NCBI GenBank assembly: GCA_017347485.1
Contig: AP021857.1
Coordinates: 558,001 to 622,000 of the forward strand
Direction of reading: 5' to 3'
DNA from: Candidatus Desulfobacillus denitrificans
GTDB taxonomy: Bacteria; Pseudomonadota; Gammaproteobacteria; Burkholderiales; Rhodocyclaceae
DNA length: 64,000 bases
Below the pieces are notes generated by a model. That model was not told the DNA's origin and made no database searches. It saw only the letters and a program-made list of their open reading frames with translations. Below, piece after piece: positions 27,581 through 35,908 of this stretch. How positions within the stretch are numbered: the first letter of the stretch is position 1; each line of letters starts with the position of its first letter. Both the position numbers and the translations under genes were made by a program.

Positions 27581-28306
27581 ATGATCGAAGTGCTGAAAGC
27601 CTACGGACGCGCCCTGAAGAGCCTGCTCACGCCAGGCATCCTCTGGCACCTGCTGTGGCCGACCGTGCTGGCGGTCGCGCTCTGGATCGCCGTCGCCTGG
27701 ATGAGCTGGGACACGATCGGCGCCGGCGTCGAGCGCCTTTTCAACGAAGTGGGCTGGCTCAACTGGCTCCAGCTGCGCTGGGAAGCCTCGGCGCTGGCCG
27801 GCGCGATCTTCGTCAAGGTGGTGCTCGGCCTGCTGCTGATTCCGCTCATCTACGGCACGGCGATGCTCATCGTTGCCGTCTTCGCCCTGCCGCTGATGCT
27901 CGAGCGCGTGGCGGCGAAAGACTATGCGGAACTCGAGCGGCGCAACGGCGGCACCCTGGCGGGCAGCCTCGGCAATGCCCTGCTGGCGGTGATCGTGTTC
28001 CTCGTCGGCTGGGTGGTGACGCTGCCGCTGTGGCTGATTCCGGGCATGGGCATCGTGCTGCCGGTGCTGCTCTCGGGCTACCTCAATTATCGCGGCTACA
28101 GCTACGACGCCCTGTCGGCGCATGCCGGCGCCGACGAGCTCGACGCCGTGCTGGCGCGCGAGCGCGGCGGGCTCTACCTCGCCGGCATCGTCGCCGGCCT
28201 GCTGGCCTTCGTGCCGGTGGTGAACCTGGTCGCGCCGGCCTATGCCGGACTGGCCTTCATCCACTACTGCCTGGAGGCGCTGCGTCGCGGGAGAGAGTCG
28301 GCATGA
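27581..28306 (+). CDS. EI24-domain (CysZ-like) membrane protein
   Basis: 241 residues with about four to six hydrophobic segments: 'LLWPTVLAVALWIAVAWMSW', 'VKVVLGLLLIPLIYGTAMLIV', 'ALLAVIVFLVGWVVTLPLWL' and 'GIVAGLLAFVPVVNLVAPAY'. The conserved 'ALPLMLERVAAKDY', 'NYRGYSYDALSAHA' and the terminal 'FVPVVNLVAPAYAGLAFIHY' are hallmarks of the EI24 superfamily, which includes the sulfate transporter CysZ. No cys genes are nearby, so a sulfate role is not supported by context. GAGGAACGG precedes the ATG. It lies 9 bp after hrpA and overlaps the next gene by 4 nt (ATGA). Confidence 0.88.
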   Translation: MIEVLKAYGRALKSLLTPGILWHLLWPTVLAVALWIAVAWMSWDTIGAGVERLFNEVGWLNWLQLRWEASALAGAIFVKVVLGLLLIPLIYGTAMLIVAVFALPLMLERVAAKDYAELERRNGGTLAGSLGNALLAVIVFLVGWVVTLPLWLIPGMGIVLPVLLSGYLNYRGYSYDALSAHAGADELDAVLARERGGLYLAGIVAGLLAFVPVVNLVAPAYAGLAFIHYCLEALRRGRESA

Positions 28307-29052
28307 GCCTTGGTCTCATCGTCATCGGCGACGAAATCCTTTCCGGCAAGCGGCAGGACAAGCATTTCGCCAAGGTCATCGAGCTGTTGAAAGCGCGCGG
28401 CATGGCGCTCGACTGGGCGCAGCACCTCGGCGACGACCGCCCGCGCCTGGCCGCCGCGCTGCGGGCGAGCTTCGCCCGCGGCGACATCGTCTTCGTTTTC
28501 GGCGGCATCGGCATCACGCCGGACGACCACACGCGCCAGGCCGTGGCGGCGGCACTGGAGGTCGGCATTGCCCTGCACCCCGACGCCGAGCGCGAAATTC
28601 GCGCGAGATTCGGCGGGGAAACCACGCCGCAGCGGCTGATGCTGGGCGAGTTCCCGGTCGGCAGCGAAATCATTCCCAACCCCTACAACCGCATCCCCGG
28701 CTTTTCGATTCGCAGCCACTTCTTCCTTCCCGGTTTCCCGGTCATGTCCTGGCCGATGCTGGAGTGGGTGCTCGATACGCAGCTCGCGCACCTGCACCAC
28801 GCCGTGGCGCGCGATGAACGGGCAATCGTCGTCTACGAGGCACCCGAGTCGGGCCTGCTCGATATGATGAACCGCATCGCGCGGGAGTATCCGCGGGCGA
28901 GGCTGTTCAGCCTGCCGTCCTTCGGCGGCGAGGGCGTGCGCCGCCACATCGAACTCGGCATGCGCGGCGAACCGGCGTCGGTGTCTGCGGCGATGGCGGA
29001 AATCCGCGCCGAGGTGACGCGTCTCGGCTACGAGTGGCAGGAGCGCACATAA
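28303..29052 (+). CDS. CinA-like molybdopterin-binding-fold protein
   Basis: 249 residues. The N-terminal 165 residues form the MoaB/MogA-like (MoCF-biosynthesis) fold found in the first half of CinA: 'LIVIGDEILSGKRQDKHFAK', 'VFVFGGIGITPDDHTRQAVA' (the GGxGxTxDD motif), 'PNPYNRIPGFSIRSHFFLPG'. The second CinA domain (pyridine nucleotide amidase) is missing, so it is a short CinA relative. Known two-domain CinA proteins act on ADP-ribose or NMN; what the stand-alone form does is unclear. Coupled to the EI24 gene by an ATGA overlap. Confidence 0.87.
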   Translation: MSLGLIVIGDEILSGKRQDKHFAKVIELLKARGMALDWAQHLGDDRPRLAAALRASFARGDIVFVFGGIGITPDDHTRQAVAAALEVGIALHPDAEREIRARFGGETTPQRLMLGEFPVGSEIIPNPYNRIPGFSIRSHFFLPGFPVMSWPMLEWVLDTQLAHLHHAVARDERAIVVYEAPESGLLDMMNRIAREYPRARLFSLPSFGGEGVRRHIELGMRGEPASVSAAMAEIRAEVTRLGYEWQERT

Positions 29053-29081
29053 AAAAACCCCGGCCGAAGCCGGGGTTCGAA
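29053..29081 (-). terminator. Rho-independent terminator for the phasin gene
   Basis: On the minus strand the sequence is AACCCCGGC-TTCG-GCCGGGGTT, a perfect 9-bp stem with the stable UUCG loop, followed directly by a run of T. It lies 43 bp after the phasin stop. It also touches the stop of the convergent CinA-like gene and may work less well in that direction. Confidence 0.9.
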
Positions 29082-29123
29082 TCGCTCCGCTTTGCGCGGG
29101 GCGGGAGGAGGCGGTAGGAAAGC

Positions 29124-29684
29124 TTAGGCGGCTTTCTTGGTCTTGCTGGTCGCGGCGGCGCCGACGGCCTTGACGGTGGCGTTGGTCGCGGCGGCGACGT
29201 TGGCCTCGGCGATCTCGGCGACCTGCTTGGCGGCCTTGCTCATGGTGTCGTAGGCCGAGTTGGCGGCGGCGATGGCGGACTTGACCGCGGCGACCGCGAC
29301 GTCGGAACCGGCCGGGGCCGACTTGGCGGCCTTGTCCAGCGTGGAGGCGACGTTCTTGTTCACTTCGGCGAACTGGGCCTCAACCAGCTTGGAGAACTCG
29401 TCCTGGGTCTGGGCGGAGATCTCATACACATTGCGCGAGTAGGCGACGGCCTTCTCGACGGCGGGCTGGGCCAGGGTGGCTTGCAGGGAGATGACTTCCT
29501 GCAGGTCCTTGGCGCCGAGCAGGGCCTTGGCGTTGTTCATGCCGTCTTCCAGCACGGCGCGGGCGGTGTTCAGGTTCAGCGCGGCGAGGCGCTCGGCGCT
29601 CGCGAAAGCGGTGTTCGCCAAGGTCAGTATGGCTTCGACGTTGGCTTTGTTGGCGGTGGCCAGTTGTTCCGGGGTGGTCAGCAT
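29124..29684 (-). CDS. phaP: Phasin (polyhydroxyalkanoate granule-associated protein)
   Basis: 186-residue amphipathic helical protein that coats PHA granules. 'LTTPEQLATANKANVEAILTLANTAFASAERL' and 'AALNLNTARAVLEDG' match the Phasin_2 family of betaproteobacteria, and the tail is Ala/Lys-rich (AATSKTKKAA). AAGGAGAGAG lies just upstream of this ATG; an upstream start five codons earlier would remove that site. Single-gene unit with its own strong promoter and terminator. The presence of a phasin implies that the host makes polyhydroxybutyrate. Confidence 0.95.
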   Translation of the reverse strand: MLTTPEQLATANKANVEAILTLANTAFASAERLAALNLNTARAVLEDGMNNAKALLGAKDLQEVISLQATLAQPAVEKAVAYSRNVYEISAQTQDEFSKLVEAQFAEVNKNVASTLDKAAKSAPAGSDVAVAAVKSAIAAANSAYDTMSKAAKQVAEIAEANVAAATNATVKAVGAAATSKTKKAA

Positions 29685-29746
29685 TTCTCTCTCCTTCAAA
29701 TGACGGCGATAATTCGGTATCGATCTATCTATATTTGCAATATTTG

Positions 29747-29817
29747 TTGCGTTGCAGCATGAGTGAATTATAGGGCTTGTTTAAAACAAGTCAAGAGATT
29801 TATTGTGCAAAGCACAA
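29747..29817 (-). promoter_or_regulatory. phaP promoter with candidate PhaR operators
   Basis: On the minus strand a -35 TTGACT (29789-29794) and a perfect -10 TATAAT (29767-29772) are 16 bp apart. Three dyads decorate it: TTGTGCAAAGCACAA (29803-29817) upstream of -35, CTTGTTTTAAACAAG (29776-29790) over the spacer, and TTGCGTTGCAG (29747-29757) just downstream of the start. The first and last contain TGC-N3-GCA, the core reported for binding by the phasin repressor PhaR. The region is AT-rich compared with its surroundings. Confidence 0.8.
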
Positions 29818-29932
29818 AATATTTTCTGAAAATTAAAATGTAAATTAAACATGGCATTAAAGGTTAGTGAGCGCTTATTATTAGACATTGCTTGCCAATA
29901 AATACGGCGGCGCAACCGGATTTTCAAGCCAA

Positions 29933-30814
29933 ATGATCCCCAAAAAAGAATCCCAAGCCTTTCTTCTGGCCCTGGCGCCCGGCCTGTTCGTCCTGCTCTG
30001 GAGCACCGGTTTCATCGGCGCCAAGTTCGGCCTGCCCTTCGCCGAGCCGCTGACCTTCCTGCTGATTCGCTTCACCTTCGTCATCGGCCTGCTGGGCCTG
30101 CTGGCGCTGCTCCTGCGTCGGCCATGGCCGCACCGGCCGATCCTGTGGCTCCACATCGCCGTGGCCGGATCGCTTTTGCATGGCGGCTATCTGTCGGGCG
30201 TGTTCCTGGCCATCCACCATGGCATGCCGGCGGGGGTGGTGGCGCTGATCGTCGGCATCCAGCCCCTGCTGACGGCCTTTCTCAGCGCCTCGATGGTGGG
30301 CGAGCGCGTCGTGCCACGCCAGTGGCTGGGCCTGGTGCTGGGCTTCGCCGGCGTGACGCTGGTGGTCTGGGAAAAGCTCGGCGTCGCCGGACTGAGCGCC
30401 GCCGGACTGGCCTTCTCGGCGATGGCGCTGTTCAGCATCACCCTGGGAACGCTCTACCAGAAGCGCTTCTGCGCGGACCTGGACCTGTGGAGCGGCTCGG
30501 TGATCCAGTTCATCGCCGCCGCGCTGACCCTGCTGCCGTTCGCGCTGGCCTTCGAGACGATGCGCGTGACCTGGAGCGGGCAGTTCGTCTTCGCCCTGGG
30601 CTGGCTGATCGTGGTGCTGTCGCTGGGAGCGATCTCGCTGCTGCACCTGCTGATCCGGCGCGGCGCGGCGACGCGCGTCTCGGCGCTGTTCTATCTCACG
30701 CCGCCGACGACGGCGCTGATGGCCTGGCTGGCGTTCGGGGAGGGGATGGGGTGGCCGGCGGTGGCCGGCATGGCGATCGCCGCCCTCGGCGTCGCCATTG
30801 CGGTGCGCCGCTGA
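29933..30814 (+). CDS. EamA-family (DMT superfamily) transporter
   Basis: 293-residue inner-membrane protein with about ten TM helices in two EamA repeats. Repeat 1 includes 'LLWSTGFIGAKFGLPFAEP' and 'VVALIVGIQPLLTAFLSASM', and repeat 2 includes 'VSALFYLTPPTTALMAWLAFGE' at the expected place. Family members export amino acids, nucleosides or drugs; the substrate cannot be told here. The ATG at 29933 gives a short charged N-terminus before TM1; a TTG 15 codons earlier is possible but less likely. The gene is divergent from phaP and convergent with the crotonase, whose stop is adjacent. Confidence 0.9.
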   Translation: MIPKKESQAFLLALAPGLFVLLWSTGFIGAKFGLPFAEPLTFLLIRFTFVIGLLGLLALLLRRPWPHRPILWLHIAVAGSLLHGGYLSGVFLAIHHGMPAGVVALIVGIQPLLTAFLSASMVGERVVPRQWLGLVLGFAGVTLVVWEKLGVAGLSAAGLAFSAMALFSITLGTLYQKRFCADLDLWSGSVIQFIAAALTLLPFALAFETMRVTWSGQFVFALGWLIVVLSLGAISLLHLLIRRGAATRVSALFYLTPPTTALMAWLAFGEGMGWPAVAGMAIAALGVAIAVRR

Positions 30815-31591
30815 TCAGCGGTTCTGGAAATCCGGCTTGCGCTTCTCGACGAAGGCGGCCATGCCTTCCTTCTTGTCCGCCAGTCCGAAGGCGGCGTGGA
30901 AGGTGCGCCGCTCGAACAGCATGCCCTCGGCCAGCCCGCTCTCGTAGGCGCGATTGACGCACTCCTTGACCATCATGATCACCGGCAGCGAGAAGCCGGC
31001 GATGGTCTCGGCGGCGGCCAGCGCCTCCTCGAGCAGCTTCTCGGCGGGCACCACGCGCGAGACCAGCCCGGCGCGCTCGGCCTCGGCGGCATCCATCATG
31101 CGGGAAGTCAGGCAGAGGTCCATGGCCTTCGCCTTGCCCACCGCGCGCGGCAGGCGCTGGGTGCCGCCGGCGCCCGGCACGATGCCGAGCTTGATCTCCG
31201 GCTGGCCGAATTTCGCCGTCTCGGCGGCGATGATGATGTCGCAGGACATCGCCAGCTCGCAGCCGCCGCCGAGGGCGAAGCCCGCCACCGCGGCGATCAC
31301 CGGCTTGCGGCAGGTCTTCACGCGCTCCCAGTTGCGGGTGATGTAGTCCGGCTTGTAGACATCCATGTAGTCCCACCGGCTCATGGCGACGATGTCGGCG
31401 CCGGCGGCGAAGGCCTTCTCCGAGCCGGTGATGACCATGGCGCCGATGGCCTCGTCCGCCTCGAACTTGCCGAGTGCGTCGCCCAGCTCGTCGATCAGCG
31501 CGTCGTTCAGCGCGTTGAACGCCTTGGGGCGGTTGAGGGTGATGAGCCCGACCTTGCCGCGGGTCTCGACGATGATGTTCTCGTAAATCAT
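30815..31591 (-). CDS. Enoyl-CoA hydratase (crotonase family)
   Basis: 258-residue cytosolic enzyme adding water to trans-2-enoyl-CoA. The oxyanion-hole segments are '[12 protein letters not shown]' and '[16 protein letters not shown]', and the catalytic Glu positions appear in 'GGGCELA' and '[18 protein letters not shown]'. '[17 protein letters not shown]' is also typical. Length matches mitochondrial-type/PaaF-like hydratases. The start [12 protein letters not shown] is the standard N-terminus; the frame runs on into lptA. It lies 13 bp after lptA on the same strand, a position held by lptB in many relatives. Specific pathway (fatty acid, phenylacetate or butyrate) is undetermined. Confidence 0.94.
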   Translation of the reverse strand: MIYENIIVETRGKVGLITLNRPKAFNALNDALIDELGDALGKFEADEAIGAMVITGSEKAFAAGADIVAMSRWDYMDVYKPDYITRNWERVKTCRKPVIAAVAGFALGGGCELAMSCDIIIAAETAKFGQPEIKLGIVPGAGGTQRLPRAVGKAKAMDLCLTSRMMDAAEAERAGLVSRVVPAEKLLEEALAAAETIAGFSLPVIMMVKECVNRAYESGLAEGMLFERRTFHAAFGLADKKEGMAAFVEKRKPDFQNR

Positions 31592-31604
31592 GTGCGTGCT
31601 GCTC

Positions 31605-32225
31605 CTAGCGTGGGTTGGCGATGGCGGGGGCGATCTGCAGCTTGACCGGCGGGCCGGACGCCGCCGTGGAGGCCTGCGGATCGGCATCCTTGCCCTTGTT
31701 CTTCGGCTGGATCACGGCGCGCACCCGGTTTTCCCTGCCGGGCACGACGGCGCCGGCCTGGCCGCTGGTGACCGAATACTGCTCCTTCGCCCCATCCAGG
31801 AAGATATACTGGCCGCGCACCTCGTCCTCGCCGCTCTTGACCCAGGCGCGGTTGAAGAACTTGGTGGCCTCCGTCTTGGCGTCGTGCTCGATGCGCTCGG
31901 CCTCGCCTTCGATGAATTCCTCCTTGCCTTCGCGCTTGACGCGGAAATAGGCCAGATTGCCGGGGTTCGCCGTCGCCACGCCGCTCTGGAAGCCCTCCGC
32001 GTCCTGCTTGACCACCAGCTTGTCGCTGCGGATGACCAGGGTGCCCTGGACCAGCGTGACCTTGCCGTCGAAGATGTGCACCTTGTTGACGTCATCGACC
32101 GTGGCGCGATCCGCCTCGAGGTTCACCGGCTTGTCGCGGTCCGCCTTCTCGGCATGGATGGGCGCGGCGGCTGCGAGCAGCGTCGCGCCGAAGAGGAGTC
32201 GAGGCAGAAGGAAGGCGGGCATCAT
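31605..32225 (-). CDS. lptA: LPS transport periplasmic protein LptA
   Basis: 206 residues. Signal peptide '[25 protein letters not shown]', then the OstA-like beta-jellyroll that forms part of the periplasmic LPS bridge: '[25 protein letters not shown]' and '[15 protein letters not shown]' are family motifs. The C-terminal tail (after about residue 165) is low-complexity. Its start overlaps the lptC stop by 4 nt, so the pair is coupled. The bridge runs from LptBFGC in the inner membrane to LptDE in the outer membrane. Confidence 0.93.
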   Translation of the reverse strand: MMPAFLLPRLLFGATLLAAAAPIHAEKADRDKPVNLEADRATVDDVNKVHIFDGKVTLVQGTLVIRSDKLVVKQDAEGFQSGVATANPGNLAYFRVKREGKEEFIEGEAERIEHDAKTEATKFFNRAWVKSGEDEVRGQYIFLDGAKEQYSVTSGQAGAVVPGRENRVRAVIQPKNKGKDADPQASTAASGPPVKLQIAPAIANPR

Positions 32226-32800
32226 GGGCGTAGGAGGCGCTTTTTCTCGATGGTGCTGTTAACCTGGTTCATCTGGTAGATCAGGGTCTTGTTGTCGGCT
32301 TCCATGCCGACGCCGCGGATGATCGAGGGGCCCTGCGTGATCGTCACGGCCGCGTCGGTGCGCGTCACTTCGTCGTCCGGGAAGATCGTCAGTCGGGAGG
32401 TGGTGAGCACGATTTCGGGATCCGTCTGCGTCGCCTCGCGCACGCTGCGCACGTTGCCGATCAGCACGACCTCGCGCGCATCCGATGCGATCAGTCCCTG
32501 GTTCGCCGAAAGATGCGTGGGCCGCGGTCCCTTGAGGAACAGGATTTTCGGCTCGGCCACGACCGAGGTGTCGTCGTCCGGGTAATGTAACATCCTTTTG
32601 GCCGTCATCCTGTTCTGCAGCAGGCCCGTCTTGTCGAAGCGGCGCACGGTGAAATCCTCGGCGAAGTAGTCCGGATCGTGGCGCAGCAGGCTGTCGCTGA
32701 AGAGCCCCTCCGCCTCGCTGGCGCGCTTCAGCCAGAAGGTGAGCCCGACCAGCAGCAGCAGGAGGGCGATCGGGAAGACGGTCTGGCTGCGCAGCTTCAT
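32222..32800 (-). CDS. lptC: LPS export protein LptC
   Basis: 192 residues with a single N-terminal TM ('TVFPIALLLLLVGLTFWL') and a periplasmic jellyroll: 'HDPDYFAEDFTVRRFDKTG' and 'LLQNRMTAKRMLHYPDDDTSVVAEP' are LptC hallmarks. It hands LPS from LptB2FG to LptA. Five base pairs separate it from kdsD upstream, and it overlaps lptA by 4 nt. Unlike the usual order, no kdsC phosphatase gene lies between kdsD and lptC. Confidence 0.94.
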   Translation of the reverse strand: MKLRSQTVFPIALLLLLVGLTFWLKRASEAEGLFSDSLLRHDPDYFAEDFTVRRFDKTGLLQNRMTAKRMLHYPDDDTSVVAEPKILFLKGPRPTHLSANQGLIASDAREVVLIGNVRSVREATQTDPEIVLTTSRLTIFPDDEVTRTDAAVTITQGPSIIRGVGMEADNKTLIYQMNQVNSTIEKKRLLRP

Positions 32801-32805
32801 TAAGG

Positions 32806-33798
32806 TCAGATCACCTTGGCGCGGAACAGGTCGTGGGTGTTCAGCGCGCCGACCAGCGCGCCGTGCTCGACCACCAGGATCTGGCTGATCCTGTGCTCTT
32901 CCATCATCTGCGCCGTTTCCGCGGCCAGCCGGTCCGGCCCGATGGTGCGGGGGTTGCGCGTCATCACCTGCGTCACCGGCGTTCCCTTCAGGTCGGCGAT
33001 CTTCTCCAGGGCGCGGCGCAGGTCGCCGTCGGTGAAGATGCCGACGACGGCGAGGCTGTCCGTGACGACGGCGGTCATGCCCATGCCGCCGCGCGTGATG
33101 GCCAGCACCGCCTCGGCGACGGTGGCGCGCTCGCCGATGTGCGGCACGGCATCGATGCCGCGCATGATGTCGCGCACGTGGGTGAGCAGGCGCCGGCCGA
33201 GCATGCCGCCCGGGTGGGAACGCGCGAAATCCTCCGCGGCGAAGCCGCGCGCGTCGAGCAGGGCCACGGCCAGCGCATCGCCCATCGCCAGCGCCGCGGT
33301 GGTGCTGGCGGTCGGCGCCAGGTTGAGCGGGCAGGCCTCCTCGGCGACGCCGGCGTCGAGATGCGCGTCGGCCTGGCGCGCCAGCGAGGAGGCCGGGTTG
33401 CCGGTGATGGCGACCAGCTTGCCGCCCTGGCGCTTGACCAGCGGCACGATGGTCAGCAGCTCGTCGCTCTCGCCCGAATTCGACAGCGCGATCAGCACGT
33501 CGTCGCGGGTGATCATGCCGAGGTCGCCATGCGCCGCCTCGGCGGCGTGCACGAAATAGGCCGGCGTGCCGGTGCTGGCCAGGGTCGCGGCGATCTTGCG
33601 CGCGATGTGGCCGGACTTGCCGACGCCGGAGACGATGACGCGGCCGTGGCAGCCCATCACCAGCGCGACGGCGCGGGGGAAAGCCTCGTCGAGGCGCGCC
33701 GCCAGGCCGGAGACGGCTTCGGCCTCGATGCGCAGGACCCGCCGGGCCATTGCCAGCGCCTTGGGACCGACCTCTTCGACCGCCGCGATTTGGTTCAT
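32806..33798 (-). CDS. kdsD: D-arabinose 5-phosphate isomerase
   Basis: 330-residue cytosolic enzyme converting ribulose 5-phosphate to arabinose 5-phosphate, the first step of KDO synthesis. A SIS domain (residues about 35-170) with 'VIVSGVGKSGHIARKIAATL', 'VHAAEAAHGDLGMI' and 'LIALSNSGESDELLTIVP' is followed by two CBS domains ('MRGIDAVPHIGERATVAEAV' and 'RNPRTIGPDRLAAETAQMM'). Length equals E. coli KdsD (328). First gene of a kdsD-lptC-lptA unit, divergent from the Kef-type antiporter with 60 bp between. Confidence 0.96.
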   Translation of the reverse strand: MNQIAAVEEVGPKALAMARRVLRIEAEAVSGLAARLDEAFPRAVALVMGCHGRVIVSGVGKSGHIARKIAATLASTGTPAYFVHAAEAAHGDLGMITRDDVLIALSNSGESDELLTIVPLVKRQGGKLVAITGNPASSLARQADAHLDAGVAEEACPLNLAPTASTTAALAMGDALAVALLDARGFAAEDFARSHPGGMLGRRLLTHVRDIMRGIDAVPHIGERATVAEAVLAITRGGMGMTAVVTDSLAVVGIFTDGDLRRALEKIADLKGTPVTQVMTRNPRTIGPDRLAAETAQMMEEHRISQILVVEHGALVGALNTHDLFRAKVI

Positions 33799-33858
33799 GA
33801 ATGCGATTTGATTAGACTAGTCAAAAGTATACCAAACTCGCCCGGCCCGCCCGCATCC

Positions 33859-35826
33859 ATGTCCACGCTGCAGCTCGTTCTCATCCTCCTCGCTTCGGCG
33901 GTGTTCGTGGTCGTGCTGTTCCGCTCCCTCAACCTGCCGCCGGTGCTCGGCTACCTGCTGGTCGGCGCCGCCATCGGCCCGCGCGCGTTCGACCTGATCC
34001 CCGATTCCGCGGCGGCGCGGCACCTCGCCGAATTCGGCGTGGTGTTCCTGATGTTCTCCATCGGCCTGGAGTTTTCCCTGTCGCGCCTCTACAGCATGAA
34101 GCGCACGGTGTTCGGCCTTGGCCTGGCGCAGGTGGCGGTGACGGTCGCCATCAACGTCCCCGTCGCCCTGCTGGCCGGGCTCACCTGGCAGGCCGGCATC
34201 GCCCTCGGCGGCATCCTCGCCATGTCCTCCACCGCGCTCGTCGTCAAGATGCTCGCCGAGCGCATGCAGCTCGAGTCCAAGCACGGCCGCGAGATCATCG
34301 GCGTGCTGCTGTTCCAGGACCTGGCGGTGGTGCCGCTGCTGATCGTCGTGCCGGCGCTCTCGCAGGCGCCCGAGGTGCTGGCCGAAACCCTGGCGCTGGC
34401 GGCGCTGAAGGCGGCGGCGGTGCTGGCGCTGATCCTGTTCTTCGGCCAGCGCCTGATGCGCGGCTGGTTCCTCATCGTCGCCAAGCGCCGCTCGGCCGAG
34501 CTGTTCATGCTCAACGTGCTGCTGATCACGCTCGGGCTGGCCTGGCTCACCGAGCTGGCCGGCCTGTCGCTGGCGCTGGGCGCCTTCCTCGCCGGCATGC
34601 TCATCTCCGAGACCGAATACCGCTACCGGGTGGAGGAGGACATCAAGCCCTTCCGCGACGTCCTGCTCGGCCTGTTCTTCATCACCGTCGGCATGTTCCT
34701 CGACGTCGGCGTCATCGTCCGCGAGCTGCCCTGGGTGGCGGGCCTGCTGGCGCTGCTGCTCGGCGGCAAGTTCTTCCTCATCGCCGGCCTGTCGCGGGCC
34801 TTCGGCGCCCTGCCCGGCACCGCCATGCGCAGCGGCCTGTGGCTGTGCGCCGGCGGCGAGTTCGGCTTCGTGCTGATCGCCCACATCCGCGACCTGCCGC
34901 TGCTGCCCGGCACGACGCTGCAGGTGGTGACGGCGGCGCTGGTGCTGTCGATGCTGCTGGCGCCGCTGATCGTCATGCGCAGCGAAAAGATCGTCATGCG
35001 CTTCTGCGCCTCCGAGTGGATGCTGCGCTCGATGGAGCTGACGCAGATCGCCGCGCATTCGATGGCCACGGAACGGCACGCCATCGTCTGCGGCTACGGC
35101 CGCAGCGGCCAGTACCTGGCGCGCTTCCTCGAGCAGGAGGGCATCACCTACGTCGCCCTCGACCTCGACCCCGAGCGCGTGCGCGAGGCCGCCGCCGCCG
35201 GCGACACCGTGGTGTATGGCGACGCCGCCCGCCGCGAGGCGCTGGTGGCCGCCGGCCTGATGCGCGCCAGCGTGGTGATCGTCTCCTATGCCGATCCGGA
35301 TTCCGCCCTGCGCGTGCTGGCGCTGGTGCGCGAGCTGCGGCCCGGGCTGCCGGTGGTGGTGCGCGCCGCCGACGAGAGCCACTTCGACCGCCTCTCCCAG
35401 GCCGGCGCCGCCGAAGTGGTGCCCGAGACGCTCGAGGCCAGCATCATGCTCGCCTCCCACGCCCTGGTGCTGCTCGGCGTGCCGATCTCCCGCGTCCTGC
35501 GGCGCTTCCGCGAAGTGCGTGAACAGCGCTACGGCCTGATGCGCGGCTTCTTCCACGGCGCCACCGACGTCGCCGAGGACCTGGAAGATGCCCGCCAGCC
35601 GCGCCTGCACTCGATCGTGCTCAACCCCGGCGCCTGGAGCATCGGCCGGAGCCTCGCCGAACTCGGCCTGGATCGCTTCGAGGTGACGGTGTCGGTGATC
35701 CGCCGGCGCGGCATTCGCGCCGTCAGTCCCTCGCCCGATGCGCGCCTCGAGGCGGGCGACGTGGTGGTGCTGCTCGGCGTGCCGGACGGGCTGGCGGCGG
35801 GGGAGGGGCGGCTGCTGAAGGGGTGA
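33859..35826 (+). CDS. CPA2-family monovalent cation:proton antiporter (KefB/C-like)
   Basis: 655 residues. About twelve TM helices of the Na+/H+ exchanger fold (1-385) include 'LPPVLGYLLVGAAIGP', 'SSTALVVKMLAERMQLESKHG' and 'GVLLFQDLAVVPLLIVVPAL' (conserved QD). A Rossmann TrkA-N domain starts near 405 ('HAIVCGYGRSGQYLARFLEQ'), and a TrkA-C domain at about 585-650 follows a linker. This is the KefB/KefC layout of glutathione-gated K+ efflux, though gating cannot be judged here. The start at 33859 is used because the open frame upstream lies in kdsD. Neighbouring kdsD-lptCA divergently is a common betaproteobacterial arrangement. Confidence 0.93.
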   Translation: MSTLQLVLILLASAVFVVVLFRSLNLPPVLGYLLVGAAIGPRAFDLIPDSAAARHLAEFGVVFLMFSIGLEFSLSRLYSMKRTVFGLGLAQVAVTVAINVPVALLAGLTWQAGIALGGILAMSSTALVVKMLAERMQLESKHGREIIGVLLFQDLAVVPLLIVVPALSQAPEVLAETLALAALKAAAVLALILFFGQRLMRGWFLIVAKRRSAELFMLNVLLITLGLAWLTELAGLSLALGAFLAGMLISETEYRYRVEEDIKPFRDVLLGLFFITVGMFLDVGVIVRELPWVAGLLALLLGGKFFLIAGLSRAFGALPGTAMRSGLWLCAGGEFGFVLIAHIRDLPLLPGTTLQVVTAALVLSMLLAPLIVMRSEKIVMRFCASEWMLRSMELTQIAAHSMATERHAIVCGYGRSGQYLARFLEQEGITYVALDLDPERVREAAAAGDTVVYGDAARREALVAAGLMRASVVIVSYADPDSALRVLALVRELRPGLPVVVRAADESHFDRLSQAGAAEVVPETLEASIMLASHALVLLGVPISRVLRRFREVREQRYGLMRGFFHGATDVAEDLEDARQPRLHSIVLNPGAWSIGRSLAELGLDRFEVTVSVIRRRGIRAVSPSPDARLEAGDVVVLLGVPDGLAAGEGRLLKG

Positions 35827-35867
35827 GGACCCATGCCGGCGCTGCTTCGATTGACTTGATGCGCGAG

Positions 35868-35897
35868 TTACTATACAAAATCAAAAAAATATAGTAA
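35868..35897. promoter_or_regulatory. Inverted repeat upstream of first nucleotidyltransferase-fold gene
   Basis: TTACTATA (35868-35875) and TATAGTAA (35890-35897) form a perfect 8-bp inverted repeat with a 14-bp A-rich spacer, ending 11 bp before the ATG. A weak promoter (TTGACT at 35851, TATACA at 35872, 15-bp spacing) overlaps the left arm. The segment is far more AT-rich than its surroundings. A repressor operator is plausible. Confidence 0.5.
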
Positions 35898-35908
35898 TTG
35901 GGGTCGCC

